Shown here in pieces: positions 27,868 through 36,553 of a stretch of DNA of 64,000 bases. Each line of letters begins with the position of its first letter. The first letter of the stretch is position 1. Origin of the DNA: Solwaraspora sp. WMMD791 (lineage in GTDB: Bacteria > Actinomycetota > Actinomycetes > Mycobacteriales > Micromonosporaceae); the NCBI RefSeq assembly GCF_029581195.1, contig NZ_CP120737.1, positions 6,239,001 to 6,303,000 of the forward strand, in the 5' to 3' direction. A program made the position numbers and the translations under genes. Under the pieces are notes generated by a model. It ran no database searches and was not told where the DNA came from. It saw nothing but the letters and a program-made list of their open reading frames with translations.

Positions 27868-28980
27868 TCACCTTACGATCGCTGGCGCGGCCGTGCTGCC
27901 CCGGACGACCAGGGTGGTGCCGATCTCCACCCGGCGCTGCGGCGGCGACCCGCCGGCTGCCATGGTGAGCACCATGCCGGTCGCGGTCGAGGCCATCTCG
28001 GCCAGCGGCTGCCGTACGGTGGTCAGCGGCGGGCAGCACCAACGCGCGTTGTCGATGTCGTCGAACCCAACGACGCTCAGATCGTCCGGGATGCGCAGGC
28101 CGAGCTGCCAGGCGGCGGTGTAGACGCCGAGGGCCTGCAGGTCGTTGCCGCAGATCACCGCCGTCGGACGGTCGGGTCGGTCGAGCAGGTCACGGCCGAG
28201 CGCCGCGCCGTCCTCGTAGTAGAACCGGCCGCCGCGGACCAGGTCGTCGTCGAGCCGTACGCCGACGGCGTCCATCGCCGCCCGGCAGCCCTCCAGCCGG
28301 GCGCGGGCCCCCAGCATCTCGATCGGCCCGCTGATCACGGCGATCCGGCGGTGTCCGAGGTCGAGCAGGTGGCGGGTCGCGGTGATACCGCCGTTCCAGT
28401 TGGTGGCCCCGACCGACGGGGTGGCGTGTACGGGCTCACCGACCGGATCGAGGGCCACCAGCGGGATGGCGCTGGCGGCGAGCTGGGCGTGCTGCTCGGG
28501 GGTGAACGCGGAGTAGACGGCGATCACCCCGACCGGCCGGCGGGCGAGCAACTGCTCGGCCCAGGAGCGTCCCGGGTCGGTGCGGCCCTGCACCTCGGTG
28601 AAGCCGACGGAGAGTTCGTGGGTCCGGGCGACCTGCTCGACCCCGCGCAGGATCTCGATCGCCAGGTGGCTTTCCAGCTGGTAGAACACCACTTCGACGC
28701 CGGCGGTCGGGGTGACCGATCCGGGTCGCTGGTAGCCGTGCTCGCGGACCAGTGCCTCGATCCGGCGGCGGGTCTCCAGCGCCACCCCGGTGCGTCCGTT
28801 GAGGACCTTCGAAACTGTGGGTTTGGAGACCCCGGCGAGCTCGGCGATCGTCGCGACGGACAGTTCGCCGCGGCGGCGACCCCGGCGCTGGCTCCCCGAC
28901 GGTTGACCTACCGACGGTTGGCCTGCCGACGGTGTGCCGACCGTCGGCGGGTGTTCCGGGTGTGTCGGGGCGTGGTCCAC
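27868..28980 (-). CDS. LacI-family transcriptional regulator
   Basis: DNA-binding repressor of about 370 residues. After a Pro/Gly-rich N-terminal extension with R-R-G-R-R-R, the LacI-type helix-turn-helix reads V-A-T-I-A-E-L-A-G-V-S-K-P-T-V-S-K-V-L-N-G. A periplasmic-binding-protein-like sensor domain follows, including G-V-I-A-V-Y-S, V-V-G-F-D-D-I-D-N-A and T-T-V-R-Q-P. The GTG at 28980 is preferred because GGAAGG at 28993-28998 lies 12 bases upstream; a TTG at 28992 would touch that site. It diverges from the CBM2-carrying esterase gene, and a LacI-type palindrome lies between them, so autoregulation and control of the esterase are likely. Confidence 0.9.
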   Translation of the reverse strand: MDHAPTHPEHPPTVGTPSAGQPSVGQPSGSQRRGRRRGELSVATIAELAGVSKPTVSKVLNGRTGVALETRRRIEALVREHGYQRPGSVTPTAGVEVVFYQLESHLAIEILRGVEQVARTHELSVGFTEVQGRTDPGRSWAEQLLARRPVGVIAVYSAFTPEQHAQLAASAIPLVALDPVGEPVHATPSVGATNWNGGITATRHLLDLGHRRIAVISGPIEMLGARARLEGCRAAMDAVGVRLDDDLVRGGRFYYEDGAALGRDLLDRPDRPTAVICGNDLQALGVYTAAWQLGLRIPDDLSVVGFDDIDNARWCCPPLTTVRQPLAEMASTATGMVLTMAAGGSPPQRRVEIGTTLVVRGSTAAPAIVR

Positions 28981-29037
28981 GACGTTCGCCAACCTTCCGC
29001 TTGATCTGGGGCTTCGCCCGGCTCATGCTACGAGGTG

Positions 29038-29051
29038 TCGAAGCGCTTCCA
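29038..29051. promoter_or_regulatory. Candidate LacI-family operator palindrome
   Basis: TCGAAGCGCTTCCA, with the 10-bp perfect palindrome GAAGCGCTTC at its core and the central CG typical of LacI-family sites. It lies in the 217-bp divergent region between the LacI-type regulator and the secreted esterase. Control by the adjacent regulator is inferred. Confidence 0.6.
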
Positions 29052-29091
29052 TAGGGATGCCTCGATGTCGATCTGAGGTTCGACCTTGTGC

Positions 29092-29129
29092 CTCGAACTG
29101 TTTCTATCGATACTAGTAACTGTTTCGAG
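29092..29129. promoter_or_regulatory. Repeated AACTGTTTC elements bounded by CTCGA/TCGAG
   Basis: The nine-base element AACTGTTTC occurs at 29096-29104 and 29118-29126, 22 bp apart (about two helical turns). The block begins CTCGAA and ends TTCGAG, so its outer ends are inverted. It lies 69 bp upstream of the esterase start. This looks like a second regulator site or a promoter-overlapping operator; the protein that binds is unknown. Confidence 0.45.
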
Positions 29130-29197
29130 CCGGAGTAAAGCGGGAGCCTGGGCAGCCCCGTACCGGATTCCCCCTGCGTGCGTTCCGGAGGAAGCAC

Positions 29198-30562
29198 ATG
29201 AGACTCATGGCCAAGATGCTGGCCGTCACCGCCGCCGCCGTGACGGCCGCGGCGGCCGCCCTGACCTTCGCGGCACCCGCCTCGGCGGCCACCCTCACCG
29301 AAGTCACCAACTTCGGCACCAACCCCAGCAACCTGCGCATGTACCTGTACGTGCCGGACCGGGTCGCGACCCGCCCGGCGATCCTCGTCGCCATGCACTA
29401 CTGCACCGGCACCGGGCCCGCCTACTACTCCGGCACCCAGTACGCCTCGCTGGCCGACCGGTACGGCTACATCGTCATCTACCCGTCGGTGACCCGCAGC
29501 AGCCAGTGCTTCGATGTCTACTCCCAGCAGGCACTGACCCGGGGCGGCGGCAGCGACCCGGTCGGCATCCGCTCGATGATCAGCTACGTGCAGCAGCGCT
29601 ACAACGCCGATCCCGGCCGGATCTTCGCCACCGGGACGTCGTCCGGCGCGATGATGACCAACGTCATGCTCGGCGTCTACCCGGACGTCTTCGCCGCCGG
29701 CGCGTCCTTCGCCGGCGTACCGTTCACCTGCTTCGCCACCACCGGCGGCTCCGAGTGGAACAGCCAGTGCGCCAACGGGCAGATCGTCCGTACCGCCCAA
29801 CAGTGGGGTGACGCCGTCCGTAACACCAACCCCAGCTACCGCGGCCCCTGGCCCCGGATGCAGATCTGGCACGGCACCAACGACGACACGCTGCGCTACC
29901 CGAACTTCGCCGAGCAGGTGAAGCAGTGGACCAACGTGCACGGGCTCAGCCAGACGCCGACCTACACCGACAGCCCGCAGAGCAACTACACCCGCACCCG
30001 CTACGGCGGCTCCGGTGGGATGGCCCCGGTCGAGGCGATCAGCATGCAGGGTGTCGGGCACAACCTGCCGGTCGACGCCGCCCAGGTGATCCGCTTCTTC
30101 GGGCTCGACGGCACCACGCCGACGACCGCGCCCCCGACGACGGCGCCCCCGACCACCGCACCCCCGACCACCGCGCCCCCGACGACGGCGCCACCGACCA
30201 CCGCGCCGCCCACGACGGCCCCGCCGACCACGCCGCCGCCGTCCGGGGCGTGCCGGGTCACCTACGGAGTGAACGCGTGGAACAACGGGCTCGTCGCCTC
30301 GGTGACCATCGCCAACACCGGCAGCAGCGCGATCAACGGCTGGTCCCTGGCGTTCACCCTGCCGTCCGGGCAGACCATCACCTCGGGCTGGAACGCCACG
30401 TACTCGCCGACCAGCGGCGCGGTGACCGCCCGCAACGTCTCCTACAACGCCACGATCCCGCCGAACGGTTCGCAGAGCATCGGCTTCCAGGCCACCCACA
30501 CCGGCAACAGTGGTAGGCCGACGTCGTTCACCCTGAACGGCACCCCCTGCGCCGTCGCCTGA
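29198..30562 (+). CDS. Secreted CE1-type acetyl xylan / PHB-family esterase with CBM2
   Basis: Extracellular esterase of 454 residues that probably removes acetyl or feruloyl groups from xylan. A signal peptide covers residues 1-30 (cut after A-S-A). The alpha/beta-hydrolase domain follows (~31-305), with nucleophile motif G-T-S-S-G (Ser148), N-D-D as probable acid and G-V-G-H-N as probable histidine. A T-T-A-P-P repeat linker (~308-347) leads to a C-terminal family-2 cellulose-binding module bounded by two cysteines. GGAGGAAG lies three bases before the ATG. A strong terminator hairpin follows. Polyhydroxybutyrate depolymerases share the fold, so the substrate is inferred from the CBM2 and the neighbours. 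Confidence 0.9.
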   Translation: MRLMAKMLAVTAAAVTAAAAALTFAAPASAATLTEVTNFGTNPSNLRMYLYVPDRVATRPAILVAMHYCTGTGPAYYSGTQYASLADRYGYIVIYPSVTRSSQCFDVYSQQALTRGGGSDPVGIRSMISYVQQRYNADPGRIFATGTSSGAMMTNVMLGVYPDVFAAGASFAGVPFTCFATTGGSEWNSQCANGQIVRTAQQWGDAVRNTNPSYRGPWPRMQIWHGTNDDTLRYPNFAEQVKQWTNVHGLSQTPTYTDSPQSNYTRTRYGGSGGMAPVEAISMQGVGHNLPVDAAQVIRFFGLDGTTPTTAPPTTAPPTTAPPTTAPPTTAPPTTAPPTTAPPTTPPPSGACRVTYGVNAWNNGLVASVTIANTGSSAINGWSLAFTLPSGQTITSGWNATYSPTSGAVTARNVSYNATIPPNGSQSIGFQATHTGNSGRPTSFTLNGTPCAVA

Positions 30563-30572
30563 CGTGCGCCAC

Positions 30573-30610
30573 GGTGGTGGGGCGTCCGACCGGGTGGACG
30601 CCCCACCACC
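30573..30610 (+). terminator. Terminator hairpin after the esterase
   Basis: A perfect 15-bp inverted repeat (30573-30587 with 30596-30610) and an 8-base loop, 11 bp after the esterase stop. There is no T-tract, as is common in high-GC actinomycetes. Confidence 0.75.
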
Positions 30611-30676
30611 GGCACGGCCGTAGCCGTAGTGCCCAGACGTCCTGCTCCTTGCGCTACAACTGCAACGATGTAGCAC

Positions 30677-31099
30677 ATGGCGAAGCCGACGTCCATCCGG
30701 TTCGACGAGGTCCTGCTCGCCCGCCTCCGCCGCAGAGCGCAGGCCGCGACCGCAGGAAACGCGTCGGCGTTGGCGCAACGCCTCGTCGATGAAGGGCTGA
30801 GGATGGCGGACCATCCCGGCATCCTGTTCAAGGACGGGCCGACCGGTCGTCGCGCGGCCCTCGCATACGGGCCGGACATCTGGGAGATCGTCAAGTTTCT
30901 CCGCGAGATCGACGAACGTGGCCCGTCGGCGCTGAGCGCGGCTGCCGAGGTCTTCGCTCTGGACGTCAACCGGATCGCGGCGGCGGTGAACTACTACGGC
31001 GACTACCGGGCGGAGATCGACGCCGAGATCGACGCCGCCGAAGAAGCCTCCGAGCGCGCCGAGCACGCGTGGCGGGTCCAGCAGCGGCTCATCGCGTGA
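30677..31099 (+). CDS. Ribbon-helix-helix antitoxin of a type II toxin-antitoxin pair
   Basis: Protein of 140 residues. The N-terminus (T-S-I-R-F-D-E-V-L-L-A-R-L-R-R-R-A) is a CopG/Arc-type ribbon-helix-helix DNA-binding start. The second half (G-P-D-I-W-E-I-V-K-F-L-R-E-I, then N-Y-Y-G-D-Y-R-A-E-I-D-A-E-I) resembles the DUF433-like antitoxin region paired with PIN-like toxins. It overlaps the downstream toxin gene by 4 bp (GTGA), the coupling usual for such pairs. It is expected to bind the toxin and repress its own promoter. Confidence 0.82.
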   Translation: MAKPTSIRFDEVLLARLRRRAQAATAGNASALAQRLVDEGLRMADHPGILFKDGPTGRRAALAYGPDIWEIVKFLREIDERGPSALSAAAEVFALDVNRIAAAVNYYGDYRAEIDAEIDAAEEASERAEHAWRVQQRLIA

Positions 31100-31479
31100 A
31101 AACGACCGTACTGGTGCTGGATGAGATGTTTCCGCCGGCCATCGCGGCAGCGCTCACGGACCTCGGGCACCCGGACATCCACTCGGTCGCGCAGCGGGTG
31201 GACCTGCGCGCAATGACCGATCCTGAGGTGTTCGCCGGGGCGGCGGCACAGCGGGCATGGCTGCTGACCGAGAACGTCAAGGACTTTCGGCCGATCCTGC
31301 TGCAGGCGATGCAGGTCGGCGCCGCGATGCCGGGGCTGCTGTTCACCAGCAGCCGGACCTTCCCCCGGTCGCGGAAGAATCCCCGACCGTTGATCGACGC
31401 ACTGCATGCCTGGCTGCGGGCCGGACCACCAGCTCCGCCTGTGGTCGAGGACTGGCTGGTGCATACCGAGCAGAGCTGA
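31096..31479 (+). CDS. PIN-like (DUF5615/VapC-type) toxin
   Basis: Protein of 127 residues with the DUF5615/Mut7-C type PIN-like pattern: V-L-V-L-D-E-M-F-P-P (first acidic residue), D-P-E-V-F, then W-L-L-T-E-N-V-K-D-F, where the family has an acidic pair. PIN-domain toxins are metal-dependent ribonucleases that cut tRNA, rRNA or mRNA. The GTG start overlaps the antitoxin stop. The second acidic motif has E-N-x-x-D, close to the usual T-x-D-x-D-F with a shift, so activity is likely but not certain. Confidence 0.82.
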   Translation: MKTTVLVLDEMFPPAIAAALTDLGHPDIHSVAQRVDLRAMTDPEVFAGAAAQRAWLLTENVKDFRPILLQAMQVGAAMPGLLFTSSRTFPRSRKNPRPLIDALHAWLRAGPPAPPVVEDWLVHTEQS

Positions 31480-31487
31480 CGGCGCGC

Positions 31488-33668
31488 TCAACGCTGCGGC
31501 GTCGGCACCGGCAGGAACGGGCTGGGCTGGTCGGTCCAGGACACGTGCAGGGCCTCGCGGGCACGGGTGCAGGCGACGAACAGTACGCAGCGCTCCCGCA
31601 GCAGATCACTGTCGTGCTGAATGTGGTCCACCTCCGCCGGGGTCACGTTGCGGGCGTACGGCACCGCCGACGCGCCCACCCCGAGGACCGCGACGCAGCG
31701 GAACTCCAGCCCCTTCATCGCGTGCATGGTGGCCAGCCGGACACCATCGACGTCCGCCGACGGCTGGTCCTTGACCAGCACCGTCGGGACACCGACCTCG
31801 GCCAACGCTGCCTGCACCGGGTCCAGCCTGGCCTTGAAGCGGGCACAGACGGCGATCTCCGCTGGCCGTATGCCTCGGTCCAGCCACTCGCGGACCCGCC
31901 GCACCAGCGCCGCCACCTCGGCCGACTCGTCCAGATACCCAGTCACAGTCGGCTGCCGGCCCCGCAGCAGCGACCGGTAGCCGGTCAGGTTGTCCCGGCC
32001 GTCCCCGTCGAGACCTTCGACGCCGGTGCCATCAAGAAGCCCAGTCGACCAGGCGAGGATCTCCGCCGTACTGCGGTAGTTGATCCGCAACCGGAAACTG
32101 CGCCCGGCGGTACGGATCCCGAGCGCGGCCAGCGACACCTTCGCGTCGTAGATCCGTTGATGCGGATCCCCGGTGAGGAAGATGTCGTCCGGACCGGGTG
32201 GCACCGCCGCCCGCAGCAGCCGCCACTGCGCCGGGTGCAGATCCTGCGCCTCGTCGACCACCACATGGTCGAACCGGAGAGACGCGTCGTCGGCGGTGCC
32301 GGCCCCGGCGCCGGTGTCGCCATCGGCGAGCAGCCGCGCCGCGTCGGCGCACAACTGCAGATGGGTGGTGGCACCAGCTTCGGTCAACTCGGCGCGCAGC
32401 GCCTCCACTGCCTGCCAGACCTGCTCCCGCTGGCGTGGGCCGAGCATCGAACCACGCCCTCGCCGGGTCACCCGCAGGTAGCCGGCCAGGTCGTCGACCT
32501 GCTGACCGAGGATCACGTGCCGCAACTCCTGGGCCAGGAACTGCTCGGTCCAGGGCAATGCGAGCCGGTCGACGACCCGCCGCCAGATCTGCCGCTCCGG
32601 GACGTCGCCGATCAGCGACGGCACCCGGCCGGTCCGCTCCCGCACCACCCGGACCGCGTACGCGTTGACCGTGGTGACCTCTACCCGGGACAGTGCCGCC
32701 TCGTCGTCGCCGATCAACTGCGCCAACTGCTCCCGCAGCGCCGCCGCCAACGCCGTCGTGTACGTGGTGAGCAGCACCCGGCGGCCGGGGGAGCGGGCCA
32801 GCAGATGCTTCACCCGGTGCAGCGCCACCACCGTCTTGCCGGTGCCGGGTCCGCCGGTCACCTGCACCGGGCCGCCGTACGCCGGGCGGTAGGCGACCCG
32901 ACGCTGCGACGGGTGCAGGAAGATCCGCCAGGCGGCGAACGGTTTCTCCAGAATCTCGGCGAGCTCCGCCGGCCCGCTGACCAGAGTGATCCGGCTTCGG
33001 GTGTTGGCGATCGCCAGCTCCAGGCTGTCGGTCGGCCGGCTGTCGGCGTCAGCCGGGCGGCGCTCGGCGACGACGTCGCGGTACACGTCGTCCGGGGTGA
33101 AACCTTCAGCGAGGTACTGCAACACCTCGAACTGGTCCTCCGGCAGCAGCGTGCCGAACGCCTCCAACTGTGCCTTGTCGACGATCGTACGAGCCGCCCG
33201 CAGCACCTGGTCGTCGATGCCGAGCTGCCGCAGCGTCTTGTCGGAGTGGGCCGCGAACAGCAGCGTCGGCGCGCCCGCTGCTGCCTGTTCCAGCGCCGGA
33301 GTCAGCTGCTCGATCGCGACGACGTTGCGGACCTCCAACCCACGGGTCACCGTGTTGACCGTGTAGAGCCGCTTCGCCGCCCAGTCGTACGCGTCATCGT
33401 GCGGCACCACGTTGGTCAGCAGGAACGTGTCGCTGCCGTCGTCCGGCGCCAGGACCACCCCGCGCCAGAAATCGGTGATCCGGATGGTCCGCATCCGGGC
33501 GTCCCGCGAGTTGTGCACCGACTCCAGGTGCAGGCCCTTGTCGGCGTGCAGCTCGGCGATGCTGAGCTGCTGAAACTTCGCCATCGCCTTGCGTACCCCG
33601 GCTTTGATCGGCTTTTCCAGCACGTCGTAGCTATCCCAGAAGCTGGCGGCGAGGGCGAGTTGCGGCAC
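31488..33668 (-). CDS. UvrD/Rep-like superfamily I helicase with RelE-like N-terminus
   Basis: About 726 residues. Residues ~1-100 (K-A-M-A-K-F-Q-Q-L, then R-T-I-R-I-T-D-F-W-R-G-V-V) look like a RelE/ParE-type fold, a known N-terminal extension of some UvrD-like proteins. Helicase motifs follow: Walker A G-G-P-G-T-G-K-T near 270, motif II V-V-V-D-E-A-Q-D-L near 467, R-I-N-Y-R-S-T, and L-A-T-M-H-A-M-K-G-L-E-F near the C-terminus. The GTG at 33668 is chosen because GAGAGG lies just upstream; a GTG at 33743 would add 25 residues of low-complexity sequence. Expected to move along single-stranded DNA. It lies among defence-type genes and ends only 8 bp from the convergent toxin gene. Confidence 0.85.
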   Translation of the reverse strand: MPQLALAASFWDSYDVLEKPIKAGVRKAMAKFQQLSIAELHADKGLHLESVHNSRDARMRTIRITDFWRGVVLAPDDGSDTFLLTNVVPHDDAYDWAAKRLYTVNTVTRGLEVRNVVAIEQLTPALEQAAAGAPTLLFAAHSDKTLRQLGIDDQVLRAARTIVDKAQLEAFGTLLPEDQFEVLQYLAEGFTPDDVYRDVVAERRPADADSRPTDSLELAIANTRSRITLVSGPAELAEILEKPFAAWRIFLHPSQRRVAYRPAYGGPVQVTGGPGTGKTVVALHRVKHLLARSPGRRVLLTTYTTALAAALREQLAQLIGDDEAALSRVEVTTVNAYAVRVVRERTGRVPSLIGDVPERQIWRRVVDRLALPWTEQFLAQELRHVILGQQVDDLAGYLRVTRRGRGSMLGPRQREQVWQAVEALRAELTEAGATTHLQLCADAARLLADGDTGAGAGTADDASLRFDHVVVDEAQDLHPAQWRLLRAAVPPGPDDIFLTGDPHQRIYDAKVSLAALGIRTAGRSFRLRINYRSTAEILAWSTGLLDGTGVEGLDGDGRDNLTGYRSLLRGRQPTVTGYLDESAEVAALVRRVREWLDRGIRPAEIAVCARFKARLDPVQAALAEVGVPTVLVKDQPSADVDGVRLATMHAMKGLEFRCVAVLGVGASAVPYARNVTPAEVDHIQHDSDLLRERCVLFVACTRAREALHVSWTDQPSPFLPVPTPQR

Positions 33669-33773
33669 GGGCAACCTCTCAACAGCAGCGGGTACGGTCG
33701 GTGACGGCGGGTGGGACAGTACCGTCGATCCACTCGACGGCACTGCCCACCAGTTGGCGGTCCGGCCAACTGA

Positions 33774-36326
33774 TCACCCTTCGTCCGCGTCGTCCTCGGT
33801 CGGCGGTTGTGCCTGCTGGTAGAACCAGTCGAGCTGTTCGATCAGCAGCTCACGGGCCGCCGGGTCGGCGAGCACCGACAGCCGCAAGCCGGGCCGCAGC
33901 CCGATCCGGGCCGCCGCGATGTTCACCCCGGGAATCTTGTTGAGCCGTTGCCGGAACTCCTCACGCAGCGCCACGTCGTCGAACGGCACCCGGTTCTTGA
34001 AATGCTGGAAGACGATCTCGAACTTGCCACTCGGGTAAATCGTGGCCGGCCAGATGTTGCCGAGCCGGTGATCCTTGCCGCGGGCGATGAGGAAGCACGA
34101 CGTCTCGTCGCCGGTGCCGTAGAGCAGGTTGCCGCCGAGCGTGGTCCAGCTGTCGAGGACGGCCTGCACGGCGGCTGCCACTGGCGGGTCCTGCAGCTGG
34201 GCCAGCTGTGTGCTGAAGCGTTCGGCGTGCGCCGCGCTGGATCGCGGTGACCGGGGGCGCGGCAGATCATCGGTGCTGAGCCCGGCGAGCTGGGCGAGCT
34301 CGTCCAGCGGGATCCGCTGCTCCGGGACGGCCCGCCCGCTGCCGTCGAACTCGACCCCTTCGGCCCGCAACAGGTCGAGCGGGTCGTCGGTACGGGCCGG
34401 ATCGGGCCAACGGAAGCCCGGCGAGACAGTGCCGCCGGTCTGCAGCACCCGGTGTGCGTTCGGCACCGGATGGTTCGCCAGCCGTGCCCCGACCGGCACC
34501 GGGTGGCTGCCGATCAGCGCGGCCACGTCGCCGTACGTGGTCCACGAGCCGGCAGGCAGCTCGGCCAGCGCCCGGTTCATCACGTCCCACGGCACGTCGG
34601 AGTCGTTGTCGCGGGAGGCCTCGACCGGGCCCGGCCAGAGCGAGATGATCTGCTCGGCGAGCGCCTCGCTGCGGGCCTGGATCTCCGGCCGCCCCCACCG
34701 CTCCTGCTGGGCGATGTCCCGGTTGAGCACGATCGGGCTCTTCGCCAACGCGGCCTTCTTGGCGTCGAACGGTTTGTTGCCCAGCTCGGAGTTGTATCCG
34801 GTGAGGGTCAGGTTGCCGATCGTGTGCACCAGTGACTCGTGCACGTCGGTGAAGTTCTCGTCGGGCCCGAGGTCGTCGTTGAGCATCTGCCGCCACTGCG
34901 CGGTCGGCGTCTGCGGCAGCACATGCTCGATGGTGAGCGAGTCGGCGGCCACCGGCTCCTTGCTGCGGTGCGCCTCCTCCAACCACTGGAGTACGAGGTT
35001 GCGCTGATGCGCGCGTCCGTTGAGATAGAAGGGGATGGTCCTGGTCAACGAGCGGATCTGCGCGTCGGTCGCGTAGTGCTTACGGCCAGTCGACAGGTAC
35101 GCCCGGACCGCTTCGTCGACCGGGAGTTTTGGGTCCATCTCGGTGACGATCGACATCAGGATCCGGTTGATGTTGGCGGTGGCCCGGCCGATTACCAGGC
35201 GGCGGACGAAGAAGCTCTCCACGTACCGCATGGCGGCGATGACCTGCCCGACGGTGGCAGTGCCCTGCGCGCGGCGGTCCAGCAGGTGCAGCAGCAGCGG
35301 GTAGACAGTGGTCGCGCCCCAGGCGTGCAGCCGGGTCAGCCGCCGCCGGACCTCGGGGTCGGGCTCGCTCTCCGGATGCAGGATGATCTTCAGCAGCGCG
35401 CCGAGGTGGCTGAACCGGCGTACCTCCGCTTCGATCTCCGCTTCGCCGCGCATCGCGTTGAGCCGCTTCTGGTGCGCGGCATAGATGTCGGTCTGCTTGG
35501 CGCGGCCGTCGCGCTGCACCAGATCGAGCCAGAAGAGCAGCTCGAGGTTTCTTCGGTCCTGGTCGTCGCTGGTGAGGCTCTCCTGCAGCGGGAACCACAG
35601 CGACTTGTACACGGTTTCGCCCCGGGTGGGCAGCCGCATGAACAGGTAGTTGCGCAGCAGGTCGGCCTGGGTCAACTGCAGGCCGGTGTTGTTCAGCGAC
35701 TCGAAGATCCGATAGACGTTGTCGCCGGCCTGCGCGATAACCGCTACCAGCGCCAACCCGGTGATGACGGCATTCTCGATCCGCGCGATGTCGAACGGGT
35801 CCTCGGGGTCGTCGTACTCCCTCAGCCGGCTGGCAAAGAACCGGTACGCTGAGCCGACGTGGTCGCTGCCGCCGACCTGCGGGGTCGACTCCACACAGGC
35901 CAGGTACGCGTCCCGGTCGGCCTGGGTGGGTAGGAGTTTGAGCCGGTGCGGATCGGACTCGAACTGGTTGATCAGGTACAGCTGCTCGATGCGTCCCCGG
36001 TGCTTGGAATCCTCGGTCGTTGCCCGGTGGTCGCGGATCGCGCAGAGCAGGATCGACAGCGTGGTGAGGCGTTGCTGCCCGTCGACGACCAGGAACTCCT
36101 GCACCCCGACCGGGCCGAGCCCGGGGCTCGGTGCCAGCACCACCGAGCCGATGAAGTGGGTGGCGGCGGGGTCGGTGCGGCGGTCGTCGGCGAGCTTCTT
36201 GATGTCCTCCCAGAGCCGCTTGCACTGATGCTCGGACCACGAGTACGTCCGCTGGTACAACGGCACCTGGTACTGCTTGGTGCCTTCGAGCAACTTCTGC
36301 AGCGTCGTCTCCTGCGCCGCGACCAT
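33774..36326 (-). CDS. DUF262/HNH restriction-like protein with alkyltransferase-like domain
   Basis: About 850 residues in the style of GmrSD-type modification-dependent restriction enzymes. DUF262 at the N-terminus has V-P-L-Y-Q-R-T-Y-S-W (21-30) and V-D-G-Q-Q-R-L-T-T (81-89), a nucleotide-dependent DndB/ParB-like fold. DUF1524 near 460-520 has the HNH pattern I-E-H-V-L-P-Q-T and G-N-L-T-L-T-G-Y-N. Residues ~580-650 (S-W-T-T-Y-G-D-V-A-A-L-I-G) resemble O6-alkylguanine transferase DNA-binding folds, but P-N-A-H-R-V replaces the catalytic P-C-H-R-V, so it can only sense. The last ~130 residues form a further unnamed domain. The ATG at 36326 has AGGAG seven bases upstream; an upstream in-frame start at 36374 is less likely. 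Anti-phage function is inferred. Confidence 0.85.
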   Translation of the reverse strand: MVAAQETTLQKLLEGTKQYQVPLYQRTYSWSEHQCKRLWEDIKKLADDRRTDPAATHFIGSVVLAPSPGLGPVGVQEFLVVDGQQRLTTLSILLCAIRDHRATTEDSKHRGRIEQLYLINQFESDPHRLKLLPTQADRDAYLACVESTPQVGGSDHVGSAYRFFASRLREYDDPEDPFDIARIENAVITGLALVAVIAQAGDNVYRIFESLNNTGLQLTQADLLRNYLFMRLPTRGETVYKSLWFPLQESLTSDDQDRRNLELLFWLDLVQRDGRAKQTDIYAAHQKRLNAMRGEAEIEAEVRRFSHLGALLKIILHPESEPDPEVRRRLTRLHAWGATTVYPLLLHLLDRRAQGTATVGQVIAAMRYVESFFVRRLVIGRATANINRILMSIVTEMDPKLPVDEAVRAYLSTGRKHYATDAQIRSLTRTIPFYLNGRAHQRNLVLQWLEEAHRSKEPVAADSLTIEHVLPQTPTAQWRQMLNDDLGPDENFTDVHESLVHTIGNLTLTGYNSELGNKPFDAKKAALAKSPIVLNRDIAQQERWGRPEIQARSEALAEQIISLWPGPVEASRDNDSDVPWDVMNRALAELPAGSWTTYGDVAALIGSHPVPVGARLANHPVPNAHRVLQTGGTVSPGFRWPDPARTDDPLDLLRAEGVEFDGSGRAVPEQRIPLDELAQLAGLSTDDLPRPRSPRSSAAHAERFSTQLAQLQDPPVAAAVQAVLDSWTTLGGNLLYGTGDETSCFLIARGKDHRLGNIWPATIYPSGKFEIVFQHFKNRVPFDDVALREEFRQRLNKIPGVNIAAARIGLRPGLRLSVLADPAARELLIEQLDWFYQQAQPPTEDDADEG

Positions 36327-36553
36327 CGGCGACTCCTGTCTGGTGTGCACACTCCTCGAACCCGGGCAATGCAACCAGAGTGCGCGTCAATGGACAACGG
36401 CCAGCCGGACGAGTTGTCTGGTGTTCGTTCGGCCCGCCGGAGACGGTCATCGGACACCTCGGAAGGGGGACTGGCTGTGTCCTTGGTAATTCGAAGCGGG
36501 GCAACTTGCTGCGCCTGGCTGGCGGCGCTGCGCCGAGCGGGTAGCCTGCTGCC

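Noticed and set aside
30119-30240. Repetitive C/A/G-rich tracts (also at 43200 and 55480) as a possible CRISPR-like or mobile repeat
   Set aside because: They are in-frame codons for T-T-A-P-P linkers joining CBM2 modules, with imperfect short units and no spacers.
28436-31066. Long minus-strand frame across the LacI regulator, intergenic region and esterase
   Set aside because: It runs through the LacI gene, the operator region and the esterase out of frame with both; Gly/Arg/Val-rich product with no motif.
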